Notes: generated from the letters alone by a model not told the origin. 64,000 nucleotides of DNA from CALCCV01 sp964388665 (GCA_964388665.1 CAYMBJ010000006.1:21800-85799), one strand, 5' to 3'. Shown: positions 34,609 to 45,240, counted from the stretch's first letter. Translations and numbers: made by a program.

Positions 34609-37600
34609 ATGTCTAAAAAATTATCAAAAAAATCAGAGGGCTCTGCTGATGAGATCTCCTCGCAAATTTTGATCCTTGCCGAAAAACCCTCTGTTGCTCG
34701 CGACATCGCTGCCGTTGTTGGTGCAAAAAAATCAGGTAATGGTTTTTTGAGTGGCGCAGGTTACTTGGTAACTTGGGCTTATGGACATTTGGTGGCGCTT
34801 CCTGAGCCGCATGAAATTCGCGCCGAATGGAAGTCATGGCGACGAGATCGCCTGCCAATTTTGCCGGCCTCCTGGCCCCTCAAGGTTGTTGAAAGGACCC
34901 GGCCCCAATTTGAAGTGATACGCACACTACTGGAGCAATGCTCGCAAGTCATCTGCGCAACTGATGCTGGCCGAGAGGGTGAACTGATCTTTCGCTACAT
35001 CATGGAGGCCGCGGCCTGCAAAAAGCCAGTGCAGCGCCTGTGGATTTCGTCGCTCACACCCGATGCCATCCGCAAGGGCTTGCGAGAGCTAAAAGATGGA
35101 TCGCAATATCAGGGTCTGGCCGACGCAGCCCGCGCACGCAGTCAGGCAGACTGGCTCATTGGCATGAACTACTCCCGGGCCTATGCCATAGCAACGGGCG
35201 AGCCCCTGTTTGTTGGCAGGGTGCAAACGCCTACTCTGAAGCTTGTGGTGGATCAAGATTTAGAAATTCAAAATTTTAAGCCCGAAGACTATATCGAACT
35301 GCATGCTGATTTTAATGCCGAGACCGATAAAAAATTTCGCGAAAAAAATCCCGCAGGATTTGGCTTTTACACGGGCGTCTATCTTGGACTCAAAGAAGAG
35401 CTCAAATTGGATTCCGAAGTTCCAAAGGCCAAGCGCCTTCCTGCTGATGGCCGATTGGCAGAGCAGATTGCGACAAGATCGCGGGCAGGGGAAGCCAAAA
35501 TTGCACTGCTTGAGGACAAATTGCACACTCAGCCCCCGCCGCAATTGTATGATCTCACCGAACTGCAACGACATGCCAATAGAGCCTTTGGGATGTCGGC
35601 TGCAAAAACTTTAGAGGTGGCTCAAGCCCTCTATGAGAAACATAAACTCATCAGTTACCCTCGCACGGACAGTCGCCATCTCTCTAAAGATGTAGCAGAG
35701 ACTCTGCCTAAAATCGTCAAGACCATCAAAGGGCCATATCAAGATAAAATTTTAGAATCCACCGGACTCACCAACTTGTCTTCGCGATACGTTGATGATG
35801 CACAGGTTTCTGACCACCATGCCATCATACCGACAGAGTCCTCTCCTGATACTCGTTCACTCAATGAAGACGAGAGCAAGATCTATGATCTGATCTGTCG
35901 GCGCCTACTTAGTGCTTACCAACAGGATTCACTCTCTTCGATGACGACATTGCTTACAGAAGTAAAGACAGAGCTCGGAGCTTGCGATGTCTTTCGCACT
36001 GTCGGCACAGTGATGCAGCAGCTGGGCTGGAAGGCCTTGGACATTTGGCATGATCGCGACAAAGGATCGACGCAGAAAAGCGAAGAGGCCACAGTGCCAG
36101 CCGGACTTCAGCGCGGCGCACTTGTTGAAGTTGTTGATGTCTCTCTAAAAAAGAAGCGCACGCAACCACCGCAGCACCTCACGGAGGCGCGTCTACTGAC
36201 TAGCATGGAATATGCAAGTCGCAAAATTGAAGACAAAGAATTGGCTCGAGCTATGCGCGATGGTGGTTTGGGAACTCCCGCTACCCGCGCGGCAATCATT
36301 GAGACTCTTCTGTCGCGCAAATACATTGAGCGACAAGGAAAATCCTTGCGAGCCACAGAGCTAGGATTTCGTTTGATCGAACGAGTGCACGACACCGTAA
36401 AAAGCCCAGAGCTAACGGCTCGTTGGGAGAAAGAACTCGGACTCATTCAAAATAAAGCTCAAAGCCTACCCAAGTTTATGCAAGCTCTTGAAAATGAAAT
36501 CAAAGCACAGATATCTGAAATCTTTAATTCGCAAAAAACTAGCCCTCAACCCTACTCCGGAAAGGCGAGCACACCCGCCTCGGCGCAAGCAGCGGAAACT
36601 GAGCATGCGAGACAGGAAAAACCCCAGGTGGCAGACAGGCAGTTGAGTTCCCCAAACCTCGAAGACATTTTAAGCACGCAGTTTGGATTTGAAAAGTTTC
36701 GACCCTATCAAAAAAGGGTTTGCGAGAGCATCGTTGCCGGGCATGACACCTTACTGGTCATGCCAACTGGAGCGGGAAAATCGCTGTGCTATCAACTTCC
36801 TGGAATTGCCCGAGGTGGCACAACACTTGTGATCAGTCCCTTGCTCGCCTTGATAGAAGACCAGATTGCCAAACTTCACACCTTGGGACTCAGTGCAGAT
36901 CGCATTCACTCTGGGAGAGCCTTTGCAGATTGCCAAGAAGTCACCCGAAGTTACCTCAAAGGTGAATTGCAGTTTCTATTCATTGCCCCAGAGCGACTTG
37001 CAACGAATTTCTTTATTGATGTTCTCAATCAGCGGCCGCCTAACTTATTTGTGATTGATGAGGCTCACTGCATCTCCCAATGGGGTCATGATTTTCGACC
37101 CAGCTATCGGCTCTTGGGAGAAAGGCTCGCCGAATTTCGCGCAACTCCGATTGTCGCCCTAACAGCCACGGCAACGCCAATGGTACAAGCGGACATCGTG
37201 AAGCAGCTGCGCTTTAAAAATGAAAAGTGTTTTATTCATGGTTTTCGGCGCGACAATATCGGCATTCATGCATTGCAAATCGATTCTGCGCAAAGAGCGG
37301 AACTGGTTGTGCGATTGCTAAAGTCACCAGGGACATTACCCGCCATTGTGTATGCTCCGACGCGCAAGCTTGCCGAAAGCCTTTCGGTGACTTTAAAGAA
37401 ACAGTTTCGCTGTGACGTCTATCACGCCGGCATGGCGAGCGCTGATCGCGAAAAGGCGCAGAATCGCTTTTTACAAGGTCAGCTTGATGTGATGGTGGCT
37501 ACCGTGGCCTTTGGCATGGGCATTGACAAAGCCGACATACGCACGGTGATTCATGCGGGCCTACCGAGCAGTCTTGAAGGCTACTATCAGGAGATTGGGC

Positions 37601-38355
37601 GGGCCGGACGAGATGGCAAAAAGTCGCTGGCCATATTACTGCACTCTTATGCCGATCAACGGACTCATGAGTTTTTTCTTGAAAAAGATTATCCCGAAGT
37701 TTCGATTTTGAAAAAGATCCAGCGTCAACTCTCCGAGCAACCAATTTCGAAGGCAGACCTTAAAGAGGCGCTACCAAAAATAGATCAACAGACTCTGGAA
37801 AAGGCTCTTGAAAAACTGTGGATTCATCAAGGGGCGCAGATCACCAATGACGGAGAGGTCAGCCTTGGGCAGCCGAAGTGGGACAAAGCCTATCAATTTC
37901 AGCTCGACCACCGCAAGAACCAGCTCAAGCAGACGCAAATTTTTGCCGAAAATTCCCAGTGCAGAATGCTTTCTCTGATTCGACATTTTGGTGATCAAAA
38001 TGACTCTGGCGATCAGTGTGGAATTTGCGACATCTGCGCACCAGAGGTCTCTCCCGTCCTGGGTGAGCGACGAAAACTGAATGAGAGCCAAATGAATCTT
38101 GCTGGTATTGTGATTGCGACACTTGCTGAAAAGCCCCAGCAGGCCGTTGGACGACTTTTTCAAGAAATCACTGCGCAAGGATATGCCATCGAGAGGAGAA
38201 TTTTTGAAGGTCTTTTGTCAGAACTTGCGCGCAAAAAGATTATCTCCGTTGAACAGACCAGTTTTGAAAAATCAGGAAAGACAATTTCCTATCGCCGAGT
38301 CACGCTGAAGGCAACCGCGAGAGATTTTTCAGAGGCGGGCTTGGCTTCCTTCTGA
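34609..38355 (+). CDS. DNA topoisomerase III-RecQ helicase fusion
   Basis: This protein of about 1248 residues has a type IA topoisomerase at about residues 20-635 and a RecQ helicase at about 680-1248. The topoisomerase shows Toprim Glu (Ala-Glu-Lys-Pro-Ser), Asp-Ala-Gly-Arg-Glu-Gly-Glu near 119-125 and catalytic Tyr350 in Ile-Ser-Tyr-Pro-Arg-Thr-Asp. RecQ shows Walker A [27 protein letters not shown] and a four-Cys zinc site ending Cys-Gly-Ile-Cys-Asp-Ile-Cys. A Gln/Ala/Ser-rich linker joins them. The ATG at 34609 has AAGGG. In other organisms these activities cooperate as separate proteins to unlink recombination intermediates. Confidence 0.92.
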   Translation: MSKKLSKKSEGSADEISSQILILAEKPSVARDIAAVVGAKKSGNGFLSGAGYLVTWAYGHLVALPEPHEIRAEWKSWRRDRLPILPASWPLKVVERTRPQFEVIRTLLEQCSQVICATDAGREGELIFRYIMEAAACKKPVQRLWISSLTPDAIRKGLRELKDGSQYQGLADAARARSQADWLIGMNYSRAYAIATGEPLFVGRVQTPTLKLVVDQDLEIQNFKPEDYIELHADFNAETDKKFREKNPAGFGFYTGVYLGLKEELKLDSEVPKAKRLPADGRLAEQIATRSRAGEAKIALLEDKLHTQPPPQLYDLTELQRHANRAFGMSAAKTLEVAQALYEKHKLISYPRTDSRHLSKDVAETLPKIVKTIKGPYQDKILESTGLTNLSSRYVDDAQVSDHHAIIPTESSPDTRSLNEDESKIYDLICRRLLSAYQQDSLSSMTTLLTEVKTELGACDVFRTVGTVMQQLGWKALDIWHDRDKGSTQKSEEATVPAGLQRGALVEVVDVSLKKKRTQPPQHLTEARLLTSMEYASRKIEDKELARAMRDGGLGTPATRAAIIETLLSRKYIERQGKSLRATELGFRLIERVHDTVKSPELTARWEKELGLIQNKAQSLPKFMQALENEIKAQISEIFNSQKTSPQPYSGKASTPASAQAAETEHARQEKPQVADRQLSSPNLEDILSTQFGFEKFRPYQKRVCESIVAGHDTLLVMPTGAGKSLCYQLPGIARGGTTLVISPLLALIEDQIAKLHTLGLSADRIHSGRAFADCQEVTRSYLKGELQFLFIAPERLATNFFIDVLNQRPPNLFVIDEAHCISQWGHDFRPSYRLLGERLAEFRATPIVALTATATPMVQADIVKQLRFKNEKCFIHGFRRDNIGIHALQIDSAQRAELVVRLLKSPGTLPAIVYAPTRKLAESLSVTLKKQFRCDVYHAGMASADREKAQNRFLQGQLDVMVATVAFGMGIDKADIRTVIHAGLPSSLEGYYQEIGRAGRDGKKSLAILLHSYADQRTHEFFLEKDYPEVSILKKIQRQLSEQPISKADLKEALPKIDQQTLEKALEKLWIHQGAQITNDGEVSLGQPKWDKAYQFQLDHRKNQLKQTQIFAENSQCRMLSLIRHFGDQNDSGDQCGICDICAPEVSPVLGERRKLNESQMNLAGIVIATLAEKPQQAVGRLFQEITAQGYAIERRIFEGLLSELARKKIISVEQTSFEKSGKTISYRRVTLKATARDFSEAGLASF

Positions 38356-38357
38356 AG

Positions 38358-39038
38358 TCAAACGGTCTGACCGCTCGCTTCGAGTCTTCTGGCAAAGTGA
38401 GTGAACACTGAGCAAATTAGAAAATATATGATTCCGATAAATAGAAAGATCTCCGTGGGATAATTCAAAGTTCGATTGTTCACTTGAGTCGCCACTTGGG
38501 TCAGTTCTGAGACCCCAACGATATAGGCAAGTGAAGTGTCTTTAATGAGTGACACAAATTGATTTACAAAAGATGGAATCATATGCCGCAAAGCCTGAGG
38601 CAAAACAATCAACCACAGCACCTGCTGGCGACTGAACCCAGCGGACAAGCCCGCCTCCCACTGCCCCTGCGGCACGGCTTCGATGCCGGCCTTCACGATC
38701 TGTGACATATAGGCAGATGTAAAAATAGATAAGGCAATTAATACTGTTCCGACCTGAGGAAATCCTTTGCCAAACACTGCCGGTAAAAAGAAATAGAACC
38801 AAAAAATCACCATGAGAAGTGGCACTCCACGCAAAGTCTGAATCAGAATTTCGGCCGGCCATTTAAGCCAGTTCACTTTTGAAACGGAGAGAAGGCCAAA
38901 AACCAATCCTCCAACTGCGGAGAGGACAATCGACCCCGAAGCTAAAATCAAAGTCAGGGAGACACCCCCCAGTGGTCCGTGGGGATAGCGACCTACAAAA
39001 AAGAAGAGCCAATTGTCTGCAATGACTGAAAAATCCAT
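38358..39038 (-). CDS. gltK: Amino-acid ABC transporter permease (GltK-like)
   Basis: This 226-residue HisM-family permease has about five transmembrane helices and the EAA loop Ala-Gly-Leu-Ser-Ala-Gly-Phe-Ser...Leu-Pro-Gln-Ala-Leu-Arg. It overlaps the GltJ-like gene by one base and is last in the importer operon. It resembles the glutamate/aspartate transporter; specificity is inferred from the binding protein and order only. Confidence 0.85.
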   Translation of the reverse strand: MDFSVIADNWLFFFVGRYPHGPLGGVSLTLILASGSIVLSAVGGLVFGLLSVSKVNWLKWPAEILIQTLRGVPLLMVIFWFYFFLPAVFGKGFPQVGTVLIALSIFTSAYMSQIVKAGIEAVPQGQWEAGLSAGFSRQQVLWLIVLPQALRHMIPSFVNQFVSLIKDTSLAYIVGVSELTQVATQVNNRTLNYPTEIFLFIGIIYFLICSVFTHFARRLEASGQTV

Positions 39039-39751
39039 CAGTGCCGCACCTGAATCACGCTCAATACCTTGCGATTGTAAATTTCCATGGCCGCCGTAAT
39101 TAGCAAGGAAACCAACAAATAGATCAAAGTTGCAATGGAAAAGGCTTCGAATCCCTTTAGAGTGTGGCTTTCGATTTGACGGGCCTGATAGGTGAGCTCA
39201 GCCACTCCAATCGTCATCGCCAGGGAGGAGTTTTTGGTTAAATTGAGAAACTGATTAATAAGTGGCGGAATGGTGAAGCGCACCGCCTGTGGCAAGATTA
39301 TCCAACGCATAATTTGCAGGAAACTCAAACCAGAACTGACTCCGGCCTCCATCTGCTCTTTAGGGATTCCACGAATGCCCGAGCGAATGTCCTCGGCAAT
39401 AAAGGCCGATGTGTACACAGAGAGAGCGATGGCGCCAGCAATGAATTCAAAATGATTGGTGTTATTGAGCCACTCATTCCAAGCCATAGGCAACAACTTA
39501 TAAGAGCCAAAGTACCAAAAAAATATCTGTACCAACAGTGGCGTATTGCGAATCAACTCGAGATAGGCAGTGGCCAGGCCGCGAATGAACTTGATGTGCC
39601 TGCTCTTCATCACTGCCAAAATAAGCCCCATTACAAATGAGCATATCATGGCCACACCGCTCAACTGCAGCGTGACGAGCAACCCGGAGAGGATCCACTC
39701 TTTGTATTCCCCACTGATAAAAAGATTCCAGTCAAAATTATAATTGAGCAT
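39038..39751 (-). CDS. gltJ: Amino-acid ABC transporter permease (GltJ-like)
   Basis: This 237-residue HisM-family permease carries the EAA loop Ala-Gly-Val-Ser-Ser-Gly-Leu-Ser...Leu-Pro-Gln-Ala-Val-Arg and Asn-Ser-Ser-Leu-Ala-Met-Thr-Ile-Gly. It lies 13 bases after the binding-protein gene and overlaps the second permease. The N-terminal segment Tyr-Asn-Phe-Asp-Trp is typical of GltJ. Confidence 0.86.
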   Translation of the reverse strand: MLNYNFDWNLFISGEYKEWILSGLLVTLQLSGVAMICSFVMGLILAVMKSRHIKFIRGLATAYLELIRNTPLLVQIFFWYFGSYKLLPMAWNEWLNNTNHFEFIAGAIALSVYTSAFIAEDIRSGIRGIPKEQMEAGVSSGLSFLQIMRWIILPQAVRFTIPPLINQFLNLTKNSSLAMTIGVAELTYQARQIESHTLKGFEAFSIATLIYLLVSLLITAAMEIYNRKVLSVIQVRH

Positions 39752-39764
39752 TTAAAAAGTTAAT

Positions 39765-40574
39765 TTATTTCTCTGCGGTGATTGTAAAATTGCGCTTTAG
39801 AGGGGTTTCACTCTTCGGCCCAAACCACTTGTTAAAGATCTTTTCGGCTTCGCCCGTCTTCTCAAGCTCAAGCAACGTCGTATTCACTAGACTCACCAAG
39901 GCCGCCTCACCCTTTTTAATGGCAATACCATAAGGTTCGTCAGAGATTTGCAAATCAGGAATTTCATATTTCTGTGCATTCTTCATTTTCGCCAGCAAGC
40001 CTGCTAAAATGGCTTCATCCGTGGTCACGGCTTGAACCTTTCCTTGTTGCAGCGCCAAGACGGCTTGCGGGTAATCATCAAATGAGACGACCTTTGCTTT
40101 CGGCAAAACGCTCGCTACATTTTTTTCAGAGGTTGAGCCTTTGGCGCTGCCAATTCGAGCCGTCTCCAAGTCCTTTAGGGTCTTGACTTTGCCCTTATTG
40201 GTAATGAACTTTTGGCCGGTCAAAAAGTAAGCGTGGCTAAAGTCAACTTGTTCGAGGCGCTCCTTGGTCTTTGTCGTCGTAGCGATGACCAAGTCCACAT
40301 TTTGTTCAGACAGCATTGGAAACCTGTTGGCACTCGTCACTGGCTTCATCTCTAATTTCACCCCGATTGTTTTTGCAATCGCCTTGGCAAAATCAATGTC
40401 GTAGCCAACAATGTCTCGACTTTTTTCGTCAATATACCCAAAGGGTGGCAGGCTGTCCTTTACACCAACCACTAGGGTTCCCCGTTTCTGGACGTCAGCA
40501 AGTACATCGGCACTAGCTGCACTCAAGAATAAAAATCCAACTAGAAAACTACAAATGATCGATACTTTTTTCAC
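39765..40574 (-). CDS. gltI: Periplasmic glutamate/aspartate-type binding protein
   Basis: This 269-residue protein starts at a GTG (40574) behind GGAGAGG; the longer TTG reading would begin inside that ribosome site. A Sec signal peptide (about 22 residues, ending Ala-Ser-Ala) is followed by a family 3 solute-binding fold with Pro-Pro-Phe-Gly-Tyr-Ile, Gly-Tyr-Asp-Ile-Asp-Phe-Ala, Val-Asp-Leu-Val-Ile-Ala-Thr-Thr-Thr-Lys-Thr and Arg-Ile-Gly-Ser-Ala-Lys-Gly-Ser-Thr. The set resembles GltI. It is second in the operon after the ATPase. Confidence 0.87.
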   Translation of the reverse strand: MKKVSIICSFLVGFLFLSAASADVLADVQKRGTLVVGVKDSLPPFGYIDEKSRDIVGYDIDFAKAIAKTIGVKLEMKPVTSANRFPMLSEQNVDLVIATTTKTKERLEQVDFSHAYFLTGQKFITNKGKVKTLKDLETARIGSAKGSTSEKNVASVLPKAKVVSFDDYPQAVLALQQGKVQAVTTDEAILAGLLAKMKNAQKYEIPDLQISDEPYGIAIKKGEAALVSLVNTTLLELEKTGEAEKIFNKWFGPKSETPLKRNFTITAEK

Positions 40575-40622
40575 AGACCTCTCCTCCAAATAAATTTATC
40601 CAGTTTTCCACCGGAAAGTGCA

Positions 40623-41393
40623 CTAGTGCATCGGGTTCAATAAGTTCTTTAAAAACAACTTTGCTCTGTCAGTCTTTGGTTCTTTAAAAAACGTCTCGGA
40701 ATCACTATCTTCTAAAATCTCTCCATTGTCCATAAACACGACTCGATCGGCCACTTCCTTGGCAAAACCCATTTCATGAGTGACCACCATCATTGTCATT
40801 CCAGCTTTGGCCAATTCCTGAATCACTTTTAGCACTTCGCCAATCATCTCAGGATCAAGTGCCGATGTAGGTTCATCAAACAGCATCACTTTTGGCTGCA
40901 TGGCCAAAGCGCGAGCAATGGCCACGCGTTGCTGTTGACCTCCCGAGAGCTGGGCTGGATAACTCTGCCCTTTGTCCTCCAGACCAACCCTTTTTAGAAG
41001 CTCCTCAGCACGCGCATTTGCATCTGCTGCAGAGAGTTTGCGTACCTTTCGCGGTGCCAACACGATATTTTCAATTGCCGTCAAGTGCGGATAGAGATTG
41101 AATTGCTGAAATACAAAACCAATCTCTGCACGCAGCTTTAGTAAACTTCGATTTGCTGTGATCAGATCTTCGCCGTCGACTAAAATTCGACCCTCCTGAA
41201 TCGGCTCAAGACCGTTGACTGTGCGAATCAGCGTTGATTTTCCTGAGCCAGAGGGGCCACACACCACCACAACCTCGCCCGGTTGTATCTCTAAATTGAT
41301 GGTCTTTAACACATGCAATTTTTTTGCGTACCACTTGTTAACGTCTGAGAACTCTATCATCGCCTTGCTATGCAATTGTTTTGTCATGGTCAT
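40623..41393 (-). CDS. gltL: Amino-acid ABC transporter ATP-binding protein (GltL/GlnQ-like)
   Basis: This protein of about 256 residues has Walker A Gly-Pro-Ser-Gly-Ser-Gly-Lys-Ser-Thr, signature Leu-Ser-Gly-Gly-Gln-Gln-Gln-Arg, Walker B Val-Met-Leu-Phe-Asp-Glu-Pro and H-loop Val-Thr-His-Glu, the typical polar amino-acid importer ATPase. It is the first gene of the operon; the binding protein follows after 48 bases. The start may be the ATG at 41393 or an internal ATG at 41360 with AAGG nearby and better agreement with family length. Confidence 0.9.
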   Translation of the reverse strand: MTMTKQLHSKAMIEFSDVNKWYAKKLHVLKTINLEIQPGEVVVVCGPSGSGKSTLIRTVNGLEPIQEGRILVDGEDLITANRSLLKLRAEIGFVFQQFNLYPHLTAIENIVLAPRKVRKLSAADANARAEELLKRVGLEDKGQSYPAQLSGGQQQRVAIARALAMQPKVMLFDEPTSALDPEMIGEVLKVIQELAKAGMTMMVVTHEMGFAKEVADRVVFMDNGEILEDSDSETFFKEPKTDRAKLFLKNLLNPMH

Positions 41394-41580
41394 GATTTAG
41401 ATTGATCTGAGCGATATTGCAAGCCGGAGGTGCTGTTTCAAAGTGAGAAAAGCGTTTTTGCAGATACTGTTTTTTAATTAGACACCGATAATATGTTCAA
41501 CAATGAGGACCACTGAAATCGTAGTAAAGACGGCCTATAAGTTGCACAGATAACAGGTGGTTCCTTGGGGGGATGCAATT

Positions 41581-43137
41581 ATGAGAATCGATATTCGATT
41601 TGCAAGTCGAACTGTGCTTTTCGTCGGCTGCAGTTGGACACTGATGTTTGCATTTCAAAACTGTGGCCAGCCTCTCACAACAGAAGACGTCTCAAAGCTT
41701 TCTAGCTCGTCATCACAAGACACAAGCCTCGGCGACGAGGCTCTCAATGACAACGCTGACGGTTCAGGAACTGCCGCAAACGGCAGCGGAAGCGACCAGA
41801 TACCCAATGATGGCGCTGGCGCTGGCAGTGGCTCTGGCACTGGCTCTGGCAGCGGCATGGGAGGCCCTGTCGACACAGGAAGCCCTGGCGATACCATGCC
41901 CACACCCAAACCGACGCCAACTCCAGGACCTGTTGTTGACCAAAACAGACTGCTTCCAACTGAGGAAATGCTTTCGCACCCTCCAACTAATGGCACGACA
42001 GTCAATGTTAACAATGCCACAGAGTTGGCCAGCGCCATTGCCAATGCAAAACCCGGCACGAGACTTGTTTTAAAGGCTGGCACCTATGCGGGAAATCTCA
42101 CAGTTGCGGTCAACGGAACCGCTGACAAGCCAATTGTTATTGAAGGCAACGGAGTCGCACAACTTACAGGAAGGGTCACGCTAAAAGGAACCTACGTTTG
42201 GTTTCACCGACTGATTTGGAGCCGCGGTGCCGACATCACAAGTCGCAATAACTACTTTACCCACAATCGCTTTAATATTCCTGATCACATTGCTTTTCTT
42301 GATTTTCGCGAAGGCGCACAATTCAACAAAGTCGGATACAATCGCTTTCACTCAGCACCGATCTCAGCAAATAGCCTGACCAAAATGATCGGGATTCATA
42401 TGTACAGAACGCAAACGGAAAACACCATCGCCAAAGCCAACCTCATCTATCGAAATATTTTTACCAGTGAACCCTTTACCACCGCTGGAGGGGAGAACCG
42501 AAGTGTCGCTATCTACATCGCGGCCTACAATGCTCACCTGCTGGTCAAATCGGCCAATCGTGTGGAGCAAAACCTATTTCTGAATCTAGATTATCAATGG
42601 TCTGTCGACATGAAATCAAATGGCAGCATCGTTCGTCAAAATACCGTACTTGGCAAAGGTGTTGGTTCTAAAGAGGCTCGAGCTGTTATCCAAATCGACC
42701 ACGGCAAAGAAAATATTGTTGAGAGCAATTACTTTGAAGACACTATGGGCATTGCCGTGAGGGAGGGTAATTTTGGGCCACACAAAGTGATTGGCAATAA
42801 ACTCGTAAATGGGAGCATTGAAGCTTTCTATGGATTTGATAAATTGAAAAATGTGTCGGACATGTTGACTATGCTCTATCCTTCCATTGGCAACTGCTTT
42901 ATCAAAAATGATGGTCTCTTGAGAATCGGTGCCTCATGTGCCGTGGGCTGTTACCAAGGCACTGGCAATATTCTTGATGCTGAAAAAAACACTGTGCGTG
43001 CACATCAGGGGGGTATGTCAAAGATGGTACTTGGCAGCCACCAAAAGAATACGATCATTGAAAACACCACAAATGAAACTGTGTTGCCCGCGATTAAAAT
43101 TGATCCTAAAGACCCAAGCTTCGGTCCCAGTTGGTAA
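41581..43137 (+). CDS. Polysaccharide lyase family 6-like lipoprotein
   Basis: This 518-residue protein has a lipoprotein signal ending Phe-Gln-Asn-Cys (about residue 24), a Ser/Gly/Asp-rich then Pro/Thr-rich linker to about residue 130, and a right-handed beta-helix of the chondroitinase B/alginate lyase family (PL6). Evidence is Pro-Gly-Thr-Arg-Leu-Val-Leu-Lys-Ala-Gly-Thr-Tyr, Lys-Pro-Ile-Val-Ile-Glu-Gly, Asn-Tyr-Phe-Thr-His-Asn-Arg-Phe, His-Gly-Lys-Glu-Asn-Ile-Val-Glu-Ser-Asn-Tyr-Phe and repeated Asn-x-Phe rungs. PL6 catalysis uses Lys and Arg on the groove; candidates exist but cannot be fixed here. It likely cleaves an acidic polysaccharide at the cell surface. Confidence 0.82.
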   Translation: MRIDIRFASRTVLFVGCSWTLMFAFQNCGQPLTTEDVSKLSSSSSQDTSLGDEALNDNADGSGTAANGSGSDQIPNDGAGAGSGSGTGSGSGMGGPVDTGSPGDTMPTPKPTPTPGPVVDQNRLLPTEEMLSHPPTNGTTVNVNNATELASAIANAKPGTRLVLKAGTYAGNLTVAVNGTADKPIVIEGNGVAQLTGRVTLKGTYVWFHRLIWSRGADITSRNNYFTHNRFNIPDHIAFLDFREGAQFNKVGYNRFHSAPISANSLTKMIGIHMYRTQTENTIAKANLIYRNIFTSEPFTTAGGENRSVAIYIAAYNAHLLVKSANRVEQNLFLNLDYQWSVDMKSNGSIVRQNTVLGKGVGSKEARAVIQIDHGKENIVESNYFEDTMGIAVREGNFGPHKVIGNKLVNGSIEAFYGFDKLKNVSDMLTMLYPSIGNCFIKNDGLLRIGASCAVGCYQGTGNILDAEKNTVRAHQGGMSKMVLGSHQKNTIIENTTNETVLPAIKIDPKDPSFGPSW

Positions 43138-43157
43138 AACAGAACCACTTCTCAATT

Positions 43158-43184
43158 GTCGGACTGCACTTTGTTAGGTCCGAC
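43158..43184. terminator. Candidate stem-loop after the PL6 gene
   Basis: GTCGGAC and GTCCGAC pair as a 7-bp stem with a 13-base loop, 20 bases after the stop. No strong T-run follows. It may be a weak terminator. Confidence 0.35.
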
Positions 43185-43187
43185 ACC

Positions 43188-43213
43188 GTCTCATAGCGTC
43201 TCATAGCGTCTCA
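43188..43213 (+). repeat. 10-bp intergenic tandem repeat
   Basis: GTCTCATAGC occurs twice in tandem, followed by a partial GTCTCA, between the PL6 gene and the next lipoprotein gene. Confidence 0.6.
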
Positions 43214-43419
43214 AAACAAGATGCCCATCTGATATTTATGTCTATCATTTTCTCGACAGCTGACCACAGTTTGATTGTTTGAGCGGCCGAGGCATGGCGA
43301 GAAACTGTGATCTATTCGTTTTGAAGGCTGATTTGGAAAAAATGACTCAATCAAATACAGGACCTTAGTTTGCATTATTGTAAGGTTGGGAATCAGAACT
43401 AAGCGATCTTACAGGGGGA

Positions 43420-44280
43420 ATGTACACGATGCAAATGAAGCAATGTCAACGACATGATCAAAAGATTTTTAAATCGGTGATCTCAGCTCGAGTTGCCTTG
43501 ATTCGTTTGTCTGTACTCTCCATTTGTGGAGCCTCCTTAATTGCATGTACAAAGGTGAAATTTGACGAGGCACCCAAAGAAGAAAAGGCAATGCCTTCGT
43601 TGGTGACGGAGGCCTTTCAAGCTCCAGAGGTGATCACAGAGCCTGTACCCGTTGCAGCACCCGCTCCCGAGCCAGTCGTTCCACCCGAAAAAAATTCCAC
43701 TGTTGTCAAGTGCCCCATGATTACCACAGTGGTCAACGGCAATGGCTGCTCCGTTGGTTCGGCGATCGTCGGCGGCGGTGGCGACATCAATGGATCCCGA
43801 AATGTTCAAGCTTCGGCTTCCTGCACCCAAACGTATCAAAATGGAGTCATGGAGACCACGACATCGGCCACTACCCAGAGTGATGATCCCAATTCTCAAG
43901 CATATAGTTACGCCGTCATGATTGACGATGGCAAGGTGACGAACATTTCAGAATCTTCCACAAATTTAAAAGAAGGATCTGCACTCAAGGCTGACTACGA
44001 CCAATGGATTCAAAGTTTGACGCAAATGGAACGCTCACAAGTTGATCTCAAAAACTGCGCCGAAATCTCCGTGCCTAGCGGTGCCGATTTTAGTGCGACG
44101 AAAGACTACTTTTTGTTCTCAGAAGTCAATCTTGGCAAAATCACTGCGACAAGTGATGCGAAAGTGAGAGTCATTCGCTCACAACTGAGCGAGCTCTCAG
44201 TTAGCGGCACGGCCACTGGTTGTGCCGACAATCAATCGAAAATTCAGGTAATCAGCGGTTCAGTTTCAAGATGTCGATAG
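43420..44280 (+). CDS. Hypothetical lipoprotein
   Basis: This 286-residue protein has a long positively charged N-region and a lipoprotein signal ending Leu-Ile-Ala-Cys (about residue 43). The mature part has a Pro/Ala/Val-rich linker (about 68-88), then a region with several cysteines (Val-Lys-Cys-Pro, Asn-Gly-Cys-Ser, Ala-Ser-Cys-Thr, Lys-Asn-Cys-Ala, Thr-Gly-Cys-Ala) and a short beta-rich C-terminus ending Ser-Arg-Cys-Arg. No family is recognised. A GGGGGA site precedes the ATG. It is monocistronic, convergent with the solute-binding protein gene. Confidence 0.65.
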   Translation: MYTMQMKQCQRHDQKIFKSVISARVALIRLSVLSICGASLIACTKVKFDEAPKEEKAMPSLVTEAFQAPEVITEPVPVAAPAPEPVVPPEKNSTVVKCPMITTVVNGNGCSVGSAIVGGGGDINGSRNVQASASCTQTYQNGVMETTTSATTQSDDPNSQAYSYAVMIDDGKVTNISESSTNLKEGSALKADYDQWIQSLTQMERSQVDLKNCAEISVPSGADFSATKDYFLFSEVNLGKITATSDAKVRVIRSQLSELSVSGTATGCADNQSKIQVISGSVSRCR

Positions 44281-44323
44281 AGTCAAGTTGGCACAGTTGT
44301 ATTGTCGCCGCCCGCTTTTTGCC

Positions 44324-45169
44324 CTAGAAGTCCTTGACTCCATACTTGGTGGCTAGCTTCTTTACAAAGCCCTCTTTTTTGAGATATGGAATGTGCTTAT
44401 CCAAAGCGTCAGTTACCTTTTTTGAGAGAGCAGCTAGGTCTTTTTTCGGACTTAATGCACAGTAAAGTGCAGGGTCGGCATTTGTGGGTTTAGCTGTCGC
44501 CTTTTTGAGTTCAGAAGGTTTGATTTTCTTTTGTTGTAAATTGTAAGTCAGCACATTTTCGTCCTCAGAAAAGCCGGTGATCTTTCCCGCCAAAGTGTCT
44601 TGAATCATGCTTATCAACGGCTCCTCACCTGTATAAACTTTCATGGAGGGATGCTTGGCTTCTACTAGAGGATCAAGATCCCGCCCATAAGAGTACGCCG
44701 AAATTACGCCTATGGAGACCGACTTCAGAGATGGTTCACCTTTAAATTCCCATTTGTTACTGGCTTTGACCCAAATGTGATTGCGCAGCCGTGCCTGATA
44801 GGCTTTTGGAAACACAAAATCAGGTGCATCATTTTTACTGGCCCCTACAATACCGTTAATCTCTCCGGCGCGAGCCTTCTTCACAGCTTCATCCCATGGC
44901 ATATTCAGATACTCGAGCTCCATACCCTCTCGCGATAGTGATTCACGAATGAGTTCAATCATGAGACCCGGCGCAGCACTTCCTTTTTCGCAAGTCATAG
45001 GACACCATGGATCGGCAGCCACAGTCACTTTTTCGCCCTTTGCAAAGACCGGCGCTGTTATTGAAATAGCTCCGACCATCAAAATGCCGGGGACGCTGAA
45101 ACGAGAACAAATTGAAACCTTCTCGATCCATCTTTGTAATGCTCGAAACACGCCTCGCAAAATGTTCAT
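44324..45169 (-). CDS. Family 3-like periplasmic solute-binding protein
   Basis: This 281-residue protein starts at the ATG at 45169 behind AAGGAG; upstream codons are not needed. The signal sequence ends near Pro-Val-Phe-Ala (about residue 43). The fold matches bacterial extracellular solute-binding family 3, with Asp-Pro-Trp-Cys-Pro-Met, Gly-Leu-Met-Ile-Glu-Leu, Met-Pro-Trp-Asp-Glu-Ala and Gly-Val-Ile-Ser-Ala-Tyr-Ser-Tyr-Gly. No transporter genes are adjacent. The gene lies 71 bases after the chemoreceptor gene on the same strand, so it may feed a signal to that receptor rather than serve uptake. Confidence 0.8.
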   Translation of the reverse strand: MNILRGVFRALQRWIEKVSICSRFSVPGILMVGAISITAPVFAKGEKVTVAADPWCPMTCEKGSAAPGLMIELIRESLSREGMELEYLNMPWDEAVKKARAGEINGIVGASKNDAPDFVFPKAYQARLRNHIWVKASNKWEFKGEPSLKSVSIGVISAYSYGRDLDPLVEAKHPSMKVYTGEEPLISMIQDTLAGKITGFSEDENVLTYNLQQKKIKPSELKKATAKPTNADPALYCALSPKKDLAALSKKVTDALDKHIPYLKKEGFVKKLATKYGVKDF

Positions 45170-45240
45170 AATTGAAAATCTCCTTGATAGGTTTAGTGAA
45201 CAAAGTTCACCTATAAATGTCAAGATTGCAGTTTTTGAGT

